Shown here one piece after another: positions 16,457-23,003 of a DNA stretch of 37,226 nt. The stretch is from positions 1 to 37,226 of the forward strand of contig JAFUFC010000177.1 in NCBI GenBank assembly GCA_017470095.1. The letters are read 5' to 3'. How positions within the stretch are numbered: position 1 is the stretch's first letter; each line of letters begins with the position of its first letter. Source of the DNA: Clostridia bacterium. GTDB lineage: Bacteria; Bacillota; Clostridia; Christensenellales; Aristaeellaceae. Made by a program: the position numbers and the translations under genes. A model generated the notes under the pieces. The model made no database searches. It was given only the letters and a program-made list of their open reading frames with translations, and was not told the DNA's origin.

Positions 16457-17248
16457 ATGGGAAAAATTTTTGCAATCATGTCCGGCAAGGGCGGCGTGGG
16501 GAAGAGCACCATTGCCGCCGCCTTGGCGGAATACTATGCCCGGCAGGGCAAATCCACCGTCTTGGTGGATGGGGATACGGGCTTGCGCTGCGCCGACCTG
16601 ATGCTGAACGCCCAAAACCAGGTGCTTTATGACCTGGGGGACGTGATTGAAAAAAGCTGCGGCATGGATCAGGCCCTGGTGCTGGTGCCTGATATCAGCA
16701 ATTTGTGTCTGCTGGCCGCGCCTCAACTGATGAAGCCATCTGATCTGAAGGCCAAGGATGTGGGCCGGGTGGTGACCAGGCTGGCCGAGGAAAAGGATAT
16801 CGTGATTCTGGACGCGCCGGCGGGCATCGGACGGGGACTGAAAAACCTGCTGGGCGCGGCGGCGGAACCGGTGATCGTGGCGACGCCGGACGATGTGTCC
16901 GTACGGGACGCGGAAAAACTGGGCGCCCTGCTCAACGAGCGGGATGAGCCCCATCCCGGCATCGTGTTCAACCGGGCGGATAAAGCACTGGTGCGCCGGG
17001 GCGAAATGGCGCCGCCAAGGCTCCTGGCCCAAGCGCTGGATATGCCCTTGCTTGGCATCGTGCCGGACAGCCGCAGCGTGTACCGGGCCCTGCTCCGGCA
17101 CCAAACGGTGCTTTCCTGCGGGGATGAGCAGGTGGTTCATGCCGTTGCCATTTTGGCGAAGCGGTTGATGGGCCAGGAGGCGGAATTGCCGGTATACGCG
17201 TCCAGCCCCATTCTCCGTTTTTTCCACAGGAGAGGTGAAGAAGCATGA
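16457..17248 (+). CDS. minD: Septum site-determining ATPase MinD
   Basis: A membrane-associated ATPase of the ParA/MinD class that positions the division site. The 263 residues are standard length. The deviant Walker A motif SGKGGVGKST (9-18) has signature Lys11 and Lys16. Switch I VLVDGDTGL and Walker B DIVILDAPAGIG follow, and a C-terminal amphipathic helix (SPILRFFHRR) fits the MinD membrane-targeting sequence. Within the mre-rodA cluster this slot normally holds minC-minD-minE in many Clostridia, but neither minC nor minE is present here. The stop overlaps the rodA ATG. A regulator of wall synthesis rather than a full Min oscillator is possible. Confidence 0.92.
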   Translation: MGKIFAIMSGKGGVGKSTIAAALAEYYARQGKSTVLVDGDTGLRCADLMLNAQNQVLYDLGDVIEKSCGMDQALVLVPDISNLCLLAAPQLMKPSDLKAKDVGRVVTRLAEEKDIVILDAPAGIGRGLKNLLGAAAEPVIVATPDDVSVRDAEKLGALLNERDEPHPGIVFNRADKALVRRGEMAPPRLLAQALDMPLLGIVPDSRSVYRALLRHQTVLSCGDEQVVHAVAILAKRLMGQEAELPVYASSPILRFFHRRGEEA

Positions 17249-18438
17249 TGACGGAAACCCGGCGCCGCTCCCAGGCGCATTTCGATTGGCCGCTGCTGGC
17301 GGTGGTGTATCTGATGTCTTTCTTCGGCATTTTGTGCATCACCATGGCCACGTATGATGTAGATGTAAGCGCCAATGTGCCGCTGCTTAACAAAATCCTC
17401 AATTCCCGTTCCGGCATGTGGCAGTCCATTTTCCTGCTGGTGTCGCCTGTGGTCATTTTCGTGATCATGGCCATTCCTACCGACCTGTTCCGGGCCCGTG
17501 CCCGGCTGGCCTATTATGCGGTGCTGGCCCTGCTGGTGGTTACGCTGATTGCCGGCGAAGTGTCCAATGGCCTGAAGGGCTGGATGAAATCCAACATTTT
17601 GGGCCGCTCCATTCAGCCCAGTGAATTTGCCAAGCTATCCATTTTGCTGATGCTGGCCCGGTATTTGAGCCGGTTTGAAAAGCCCATGGGCCGGTTCAAG
17701 GAATTCATGCATGTGATGCTGATCGTGGGCTTGCCGTCCCTGGTGGTGCTGGCCCAGGGCGAAACGGGCACGGTGATCGTGATCGTGTTCATGTTCATGG
17801 TGATGATTTACTTCGCCGGGGTTGATATACGCATCATCATGGGCATTGCGGCCGTAGGTGTGGTGGGCATCGGGGTGATTGTGGGCTACGCCCTCATGTC
17901 CGAAACTACCGACTACCGCATCCTGCGCCTGTTGGCCTTCATGGACCCGCAAAAATATGAGCAGTCCGGCGGCTACCAGATCATCAAAAGCCAAACGTGC
18001 ATTGGCGCGGGCCAATTGACCGGCGTGGGCACCTTCCTGGAGGGCAGCTGGACCACCTTGGGTTACGTGCCAGAATCCTCCACGGACTCCATTTTCTCCG
18101 TGGTGGGCGAATCGTTTGGGTTCGTAGGCTGCATGGCGGTGCTGGCGGCGTATTTCTTCATCGTTATCCGCATGATTTACCTGGCCCGGTTCACCCAGGA
18201 TAAATTCGGCCGCCTGGTGATCATTGGCGTGATGGCCATGCTGTTTTTCCATGTGTTTCAGAATATCGCCATGTCCATGGGCATTATGCCCATCACCGGC
18301 ATCCCGCTGCCGTTCCTCAGCTATGGCGGCTCCAACTTCATCACCAACATCGCCGCCATTGCCCTGGTGCTGAACATCACAAGGGGGCGCAGCGCCGCTA
18401 CGCTGGGCACGGTTCAGTCCCCGGGGTTTACAGGGTAA
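17245..18438 (+). CDS. rodA: RodA peptidoglycan glycosyltransferase (SEDS family)
   Basis: A SEDS polymerase that builds glycan strands together with PBP2. The 397 residues contain about ten hydrophobic helices. Characteristic SEDS blocks are GRSIQPSEFAKLSILLMLA (about 114-132), the VPESSTDSIFSVVGESFGFVG region (SEDS loop carrying the essential Asp), and the C-terminal GIPLPFLSYGGSNFITN. Its location in the mre-PBP2 operon supports RodA over FtsW or SpoVE. The ATG overlaps the minD stop (ATGA). A strong terminator follows 13 bases after the stop, closing the operon that began at maf. Confidence 0.95.
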   Translation: MMTETRRRSQAHFDWPLLAVVYLMSFFGILCITMATYDVDVSANVPLLNKILNSRSGMWQSIFLLVSPVVIFVIMAIPTDLFRARARLAYYAVLALLVVTLIAGEVSNGLKGWMKSNILGRSIQPSEFAKLSILLMLARYLSRFEKPMGRFKEFMHVMLIVGLPSLVVLAQGETGTVIVIVFMFMVMIYFAGVDIRIIMGIAAVGVVGIGVIVGYALMSETTDYRILRLLAFMDPQKYEQSGGYQIIKSQTCIGAGQLTGVGTFLEGSWTTLGYVPESSTDSIFSVVGESFGFVGCMAVLAAYFFIVIRMIYLARFTQDKFGRLVIIGVMAMLFFHVFQNIAMSMGIMPITGIPLPFLSYGGSNFITNIAAIALVLNITRGRSAATLGTVQSPGFTG

Positions 18439-18450
18439 ATCCGTTTTTCC

Positions 18451-18479
18451 TCCCCCGAACGATATTCGGGGGATTTTTT
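18451..18479 (+). terminator. Terminator of the maf-mre-rodA operon
   Basis: TCCCCCGAA (18451-18459) pairs with TTCGGGGGA (18465-18473) across a 5-base loop and is followed by six T residues. This is a textbook intrinsic terminator. Confidence 0.93.
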
Positions 18480-18492
18480 GCGTTCCGGGGGC

Positions 18493-18521
18493 TTGAAGGA
18501 CGGGCCGCTTTTCGGTATAAT
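18493..18521 (+). promoter_or_regulatory. Promoter of the gpmI operon
   Basis: TTGAAG (18493-18498), a 17-base spacer and TATAAT (18516-18521) lie about 50 bases upstream of the gpmI ATG, just after the rodA terminator. Confidence 0.85.
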
Positions 18522-18573
18522 ATACTGTGCGCGAAAAAAACGCGCCGATTGTAATGCAAAGGAGATTTTATCC

Positions 18574-20121
18574 ATGAGCAAGCAGATGACGGCACTCATT
18601 ATTATGGATGGCTTCGGGATCAACCCCGCCCATGAGGGCAACGCGGTCTATCAGGCCGGCACCCCCAATTTGGATGAACTGAAAGCAAAATTCCCCTACA
18701 CCCAGCTGGGCGCCAGCGGTATGGACGTGGGTCTGCCGGACGGCCAGATGGGCAACAGCGAAGTGGGCCATCTGAATATGGGCGCGGGCCGCATCGTGTA
18801 TCAGGAATTGACCCGCATCACCAAGGATATTCAGGACGGAGAGTTTTTTGAAAAAGAACCCCTGATCTGGGCGATGGACAGCGTGAAGGAAAACGGCGGC
18901 AGCCTGCATTTGATGGGCCTGCTTTCTGACGGTGGCGTGCATAGCCATATTACCCACCTGTATGCCTTGCTGGAAATGGCCAAGAAGCGGGGCCTAAAGA
19001 AGGTATATGTCCACTGCCTGCTGGATGGCCGCGACGTGCCGCCTACCTCCGGCATTGAGTATGTGAAGCAACTGGTGGAGAAGACGCAGGAAATTGGCGT
19101 GGGCCAGATTGCCAGCATTCAGGGCCGTTTCTGGGGCATGGATCGGGATAATATCTGGGACCGGGTGGAAAAGGGATATAACGCCATCGCCCTGGGTGAA
19201 GGCATCGAGGAAACCGATCCTGTGGCCGCTGTGCAGCATAGCTATGACAACGGCAAGACCGACGAATTCATGGTGCCTACTGTGATCACCGAAAACGGCA
19301 AGGCATTGACGACCGTCAACCCCGGCGACAGCATCATTTTCTTCAATTTCCGTCCGGATCGGGCCCGGCAGATCACCCGTTCCTTCATCAAGAAGGACTT
19401 TACCGGCTTTGAACGCAAGAAGGGCTTTATTCCCGTGCAGTTCGTGTCGATGACCCAGTATGACGTCACCTTCAACGATGATTTGAAAGTGGTCAATCCT
19501 CCCGAAAACCTGAACAATACCCTGGGCGAATATCTGGCCAAACTGAACATGACCCAGGCCCATATTGCCGAAACCCAGAAGTATGCCCACGTTACTTTCT
19601 TCTTCAACGGCGGCGTGGAAGCCCCCAATGAGGGAGAGGACCGCTTCCTGATCGATTCTCCCAAGGTGGCCACTTTCGATATGAAGCCCGAAATGAGCGC
19701 CCCCGAAGTGACGCAAAAGGCCCTGGAATTGATCGACAGCGGCAAATACGACGTGATGATTTTGAACTATGCCAACTGCGATATGGTGGGCCACACCGGC
19801 GTGCTGCCTGCCGCCATCGAAGCAGTGAAGGAAATTGACAAGGACGTGGGTATCCTGACCCGGGAGATTCTGAAGCTGGGCGGCCGGTGCTTCATCACCG
19901 CTGACCATGGCAACTGCGACCAAATGATCGATCCCGTAACAAAGGAGCCCTTCACCGCCCACACCACCAATCCTGTGCCCTTTATCGCCTGCGATGAAAA
20001 GCTGGTGGGCAAGAAGCTGCGTGAAGGCGGGTGCCTTGCGGATATCGCCCCCACCATGCTGACCAGCATGGGCGTGCCGGTGCCCAAGGAAATGACCGGA
20101 AAGAGCTTGATCGAAGAATGA
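18574..20121 (+). CDS. gpmI: 2,3-bisphosphoglycerate-independent phosphoglycerate mutase
   Basis: Interconverts 3- and 2-phosphoglycerate in glycolysis using two Mn ions and a phosphoserine intermediate. The 515 residues match the family. The metal-binding start LIIMDGFG has Asp12, and the phosphorylated serine is Ser62 in QMGNSEVGHLNMG. The insertion domain includes HCLLDGRDVPP, and the C-terminal metal sites are NYANCDMVGHTG and TADHGNCDQM. The ATG at 18574 follows AAAGGAG; the in-frame extension upstream overlaps the promoter and is rejected. The stop overlaps the ATG of the next gene. Confidence 0.97.
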   Translation: MSKQMTALIIMDGFGINPAHEGNAVYQAGTPNLDELKAKFPYTQLGASGMDVGLPDGQMGNSEVGHLNMGAGRIVYQELTRITKDIQDGEFFEKEPLIWAMDSVKENGGSLHLMGLLSDGGVHSHITHLYALLEMAKKRGLKKVYVHCLLDGRDVPPTSGIEYVKQLVEKTQEIGVGQIASIQGRFWGMDRDNIWDRVEKGYNAIALGEGIEETDPVAAVQHSYDNGKTDEFMVPTVITENGKALTTVNPGDSIIFFNFRPDRARQITRSFIKKDFTGFERKKGFIPVQFVSMTQYDVTFNDDLKVVNPPENLNNTLGEYLAKLNMTQAHIAETQKYAHVTFFFNGGVEAPNEGEDRFLIDSPKVATFDMKPEMSAPEVTQKALELIDSGKYDVMILNYANCDMVGHTGVLPAAIEAVKEIDKDVGILTREILKLGGRCFITADHGNCDQMIDPVTKEPFTAHTTNPVPFIACDEKLVGKKLREGGCLADIAPTMLTSMGVPVPKEMTGKSLIEE

Positions 20122-20765
20122 TCTATTCCTATTGTAAACGCTGCAAAATGGAAAGCCCGGGGGACGTGTGCCGCTCCTGCGGCAAGCGGGCCACGGCCAA
20201 CGCCCAACGGGACGTGTGGAGCATCGCTTCCGTTCCGGTGGCGGATGGTCGCACGTGGAAAAGCATCCTGTACGCGCTTTTGTGCGTGGCGGCGCTGCTG
20301 TTGATCGTGATCTTTGGGCTGGAATCCATGACCAGCGATGCGGCCAAAGTGAGCCGTCTTTGGGGCAGCAGTTTGCCCCGGATGATCTTTTTGATTATTC
20401 CGCTGGGCTTGCTTCTTGCCTTCCTGTTCCTGACGGCCCAGGGCCGGGAAGTGATCGTGTATGTGCTGGATCCCCAGGGCGCGCATCTGCAAACCTGGCA
20501 TACCCCGTCTAAAATCAAAAGCTGGGCCCGGCTGCAAAGCGCCGACCCGGACAAGGATGTGCCCCAGCAGGATGGCAGCGTGATGCACCTGAGCCAGGAG
20601 CGGCACATGATTTGGGGCGACGTGCAATCTGTGCGCTATAAGCCGCGCAGCGCCGCCATCTATCTCTACCATACCCCCCGCCTGGCCCCCATGGTGCTGA
20701 AATTGCCTCCGGAGGAATACGAAGTGGCGGCGGCGTACGTGGGAAAGTATTGTAAAGGGAAATAA
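20118..20765 (+). CDS. Zinc-ribbon protein with two transmembrane helices, unknown function
   Basis: A 215-residue protein I do not recognise. The first 25 residues form a zinc ribbon with CKRC (Cys6, Cys9) and CRSC (Cys18, Cys21). Two hydrophobic helices follow at about 47-68 and 88-106, then a soluble C-terminal domain of about 110 residues rich in beta-type sequence, with no catalytic motif I can name. The C-terminal part (VQSVRYKPRSAAIYLYH and beyond) looks like a small PH-like fold, which is only an impression. The ATG overlaps the gpmI stop, so it is translationally coupled to a glycolytic gene, and deoC follows 21 bases later. Confidence 0.82.
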   Translation: MIYSYCKRCKMESPGDVCRSCGKRATANAQRDVWSIASVPVADGRTWKSILYALLCVAALLLIVIFGLESMTSDAAKVSRLWGSSLPRMIFLIIPLGLLLAFLFLTAQGREVIVYVLDPQGAHLQTWHTPSKIKSWARLQSADPDKDVPQQDGSVMHLSQERHMIWGDVQSVRYKPRSAAIYLYHTPRLAPMVLKLPPEEYEVAAAYVGKYCKGK

Positions 20766-20786
20766 ACAAAGAAAGAAGGATTTTTT

Positions 20787-21527
20787 ATGGCGATTGCCCT
20801 GCATGATATTGCCAAAATGTTGGATCATTCCACCTTGCAGCCTTTCTTGACGGAGGAGGATATCCGCAAGGGCTGCGATATTGCCCTGCAATATGATACC
20901 GCCACCGTCTGCGCCCGGCCCGGGGATATGTCCATTGTGGTCAAGGCCCTGGCGGGCAGCGATGTGAAGCCCTGCACGGTGATCGGGTTCCCCCATGGGG
21001 CCCATCACACGAGCGTCAAGGTGTATGAAGCGGAGCGGGCGCTGGACGACGGCTGCCAGGAATTGGACATGGTGCTGAACATCGGCAAAATGATTAGCGG
21101 CGATACGGCCTATGTGCAGGATGAAATTGCCCAGCTGGCCCAGGCTGCTCATGCCCGCAAAGCGCTGCTGAAGGTGATTTTGGAAACCTGCTATCTCAGC
21201 GACGAGCAAAAGAAGATCGCCTGTGAGCTGTCCGAAAAAGCCGGGGCGGACTTCGTCAAAACTTCCACCGGCTATGGCTCCAAGGGCGCTACGGTGGCGG
21301 ATGTGGCGCTGATGCGCGCCGCCGTTTCCGATCAGGTGCGGGTGAAGGCCTCCGGCGGCATCCGTACGCTGGATATGGTGCTTGCCTGCCGCAAGGCCGG
21401 GGCATCCCGCTGCGGCGTGTCGGCTACGGCCAAGATCATGGAAGAGGCCAAGGCTCGCCTGGAACAGGGCACCCTGACGGAAGAGCCTGCCGCGCCTGTG
21501 GAAAATCCCACTGGCGGTTCCTACTGA
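20787..21527 (+). CDS. deoC: Deoxyribose-phosphate aldolase
   Basis: Cleaves 2-deoxyribose 5-phosphate to glyceraldehyde 3-phosphate and acetaldehyde, salvaging deoxynucleosides into glycolysis. The 246 residues carry a TIM-barrel pattern. Active-site residues are Asp94 (ELDMVLNIG), the Schiff-base Lys158 (FVKTSTGYG) and Lys187 (VRVKASGGIRT). The C-terminal 20 residues (TLTEEPAAP and on) extend a little past the usual end. The ATG at 20787 follows AAGAAGGA. It completes the gpmI-zinc ribbon-deoC unit, a pairing that makes sense since its product enters lower glycolysis. No terminator separates it from the next promoter. Confidence 0.96.
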   Translation: MAIALHDIAKMLDHSTLQPFLTEEDIRKGCDIALQYDTATVCARPGDMSIVVKALAGSDVKPCTVIGFPHGAHHTSVKVYEAERALDDGCQELDMVLNIGKMISGDTAYVQDEIAQLAQAAHARKALLKVILETCYLSDEQKKIACELSEKAGADFVKTSTGYGSKGATVADVALMRAAVSDQVRVKASGGIRTLDMVLACRKAGASRCGVSATAKIMEEAKARLEQGTLTEEPAAPVENPTGGSY

Positions 21528-21534
21528 TTTTTGC

Positions 21535-21563
21535 TTGACCAACGGGCGTTTGCGTGATATAAT
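21535..21563 (+). promoter_or_regulatory. Promoter of the pheST T-box leader
   Basis: TTGACC (21535-21540), a 17-base spacer and TATAAT (21558-21563) come directly after the deoC stop. The transcript would start near 21570. Confidence 0.88.
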
Positions 21564-21569
21564 GCCCCC

Positions 21570-21822
21570 ATCGGCGATGAGGGAGAACAACGCCCCGCCG
21601 CGTGCTTTTCACAAGAGAAGGGCTGGCCACAGGCTGGAAGCCGCCCGGGAAGCATAGGGGAAATTCGCTCCGGAGCCGCAGTGCTGAAAAACGCAGTAAG
21701 CGCTGCCGTCCGCCCGCGTTAAGGGTATGATGAGGGTTCCGCTCACGATGTGCGCGGAATCGAAATTGGGTGGTACAGCGTGCGCCTATCACGCCCCATG
21801 GCTTTTGCCAGGGGCGTTTTTT
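21570..21822 (+). promoter_or_regulatory. T-box riboswitch leader specific for tRNA-Phe
   Basis: This 250-base leader has the order of parts of a T-box riboswitch. There is a long stem I ending in GGGGAAATTCGCTCC, where TTC (21664-21666) stands in the specifier-loop position and reads Phe. Near the 3' end, GGGTGGTACAGCG (21768-21780) is the T-box sequence, a one-base variant of the common TGGTACCGCG. GCGTG (21778-21782) can pair with CACGC (21790-21794) as the antiterminator, in competition with the terminator that follows. Uncharged tRNA-Phe should therefore switch pheST on. The specifier matches the downstream genes, which supports the call. Confidence 0.88.
21791..21822 (+). terminator. 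Regulated terminator of the T-box leader
   Basis: ACGCCCC plus TGGC (21791-21802) pairs with GCCA plus GGGGCGT (21807-21817) around a four-T loop with one bulged A, followed by a T run. The 5' arm overlaps the antiterminator partner. Confidence 0.9.
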
Positions 21823-21847
21823 CATGTATGACAGGAGGAGATACACA

Positions 21848-22876
21848 GTGGATATTCGGGAAAACCTTGCGCAAATCGGTGAGGAACTGAAACAGGAACT
21901 GGCAAAAACCGATGCCCTGCAGCCCTTGGAAGCGCTGCGGGTGAAGGTGCTGGGCAAGAAGGGCAGCCTGACTGCATTACTTCGCGGCATGGGTCAATTA
22001 AGCCCCGAAGAACGGCCCAAAATGGGGCAGATGATTAACGAGGCCCGGGAAAAGCTGACCGCGCTGCTGGATGAAAAGCAGGCGGAGCTGGCCGCCAAGG
22101 AAAAAGAAATGCGCCTGGCCGCGGAAGCCATCGATATCACCGAGCCTCGGGATCTGCCGCTCATCGGCGCGGAGCATCCTATGAATCTGGTGCTGGATGA
22201 GGTGCTGGATTGCTTCACTAATCTGGGTTTCTCCGTGGTGGAGGGCCCGGAAGTGGAACTGGATCTGTATAATTTTGAACTGCTGAACGTGCCCAAGAAC
22301 CATCCGGCCCGGGATGCGCAGGACACTTTTTATATCGACGATAACATCGTTCTGCGTTCCCAGACCAGCCCGGTGCAGGCCCGCACCATGCTGACGAAAA
22401 AGCCCCCCATCCGCATCGTGTGCCCCGGCCGGGTGTTCCGTGCTGATGAGGTGGATGCCACCCACAGCCCCGTGTTCCATCAAATCGAGGGCCTGGTGAT
22501 CGATAAGGATGTGACCATGGCCGATTTGAAGGGCACCTTGGACGCTTTTGCCAAGCGGCTGTACGGCAGCGATATCGAGGTGCGCTTCCGTCCCTCCTTC
22601 TTCCCCTTCACTGAGCCCAGCGCCGAAGTGGATTTGACCTGCTTCAACTGCCACGGCAAGGGTTGCCGGGTGTGCAAGGGCACCGGCTGGATCGAAGTGC
22701 TGGGCTGCGGCATGGTGAACCCCAAAGTGCTGGAAATGTGCGGCATCGATTCCAAGGTGTATTCCGGCTTTGCCTTCGGCATCGGCCTGGAGCGCATCAC
22801 CATGCTGCGCTACGGCATCAAGGATATGCGGCTTTTGTATGAGGGCGATCTGCGCTTCCTCAAGCAATTCCGGTGA
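21848..22876 (+). CDS. pheS: Phenylalanyl-tRNA synthetase alpha subunit
   Basis: Catalytic subunit of the alpha2-beta2 class II synthetase that charges tRNA-Phe. The 342 residues contain an N-terminal coiled coil (1-85), then the class II core: HPMNLVLDEVLDCFTNLGF, the GRVFRADEVDATHSPVFHQIEGLVID block (motif 2 region), and motif 3 with GFAFGIGLERITMLRYGI. A four-cysteine insert (CFNCHGKGCRVCKG) sits before motif 3. The start is GTG at 21848 behind AGGAGGAG; an in-frame extension upstream runs through the T-box terminator and is rejected. Expression is controlled by the T-box leader. Confidence 0.97.
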   Translation: MDIRENLAQIGEELKQELAKTDALQPLEALRVKVLGKKGSLTALLRGMGQLSPEERPKMGQMINEAREKLTALLDEKQAELAAKEKEMRLAAEAIDITEPRDLPLIGAEHPMNLVLDEVLDCFTNLGFSVVEGPEVELDLYNFELLNVPKNHPARDAQDTFYIDDNIVLRSQTSPVQARTMLTKKPPIRIVCPGRVFRADEVDATHSPVFHQIEGLVIDKDVTMADLKGTLDAFAKRLYGSDIEVRFRPSFFPFTEPSAEVDLTCFNCHGKGCRVCKGTGWIEVLGCGMVNPKVLEMCGIDSKVYSGFAFGIGLERITMLRYGIKDMRLLYEGDLRFLKQFR

Positions 22877-22901
22877 GCAAAAACACGAGGAGCTCACGGG
22901 C

Positions 22902-22926
22902 GGATGCTTTTGCGCAAAAAGCGTCC
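22902..22926 (+). other. Intercistronic hairpin between pheS and pheT
   Basis: GGATGCTTTT and AAAAGCGTCC form a ten-pair stem (one G-T pair) with a five-base loop inside the 127-base pheS-pheT gap. No T run follows, so it is more likely a processing or stability element than a terminator. Confidence 0.4.
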
Positions 22927-23003
22927 TTCTGAAAACCGGATCTGGATGGTAAAATGATTTCACGCAAACAGTGTTCCAGTGGAAACAGAGGAGAAGTTGC
23001 ATT

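Noticed and set aside
22640-22690. Four-cysteine insert in PheS as an unusual fusion
   Set aside because: As far as I recall, this short Cys-rich insert is ordinary in clostridial PheS proteins.
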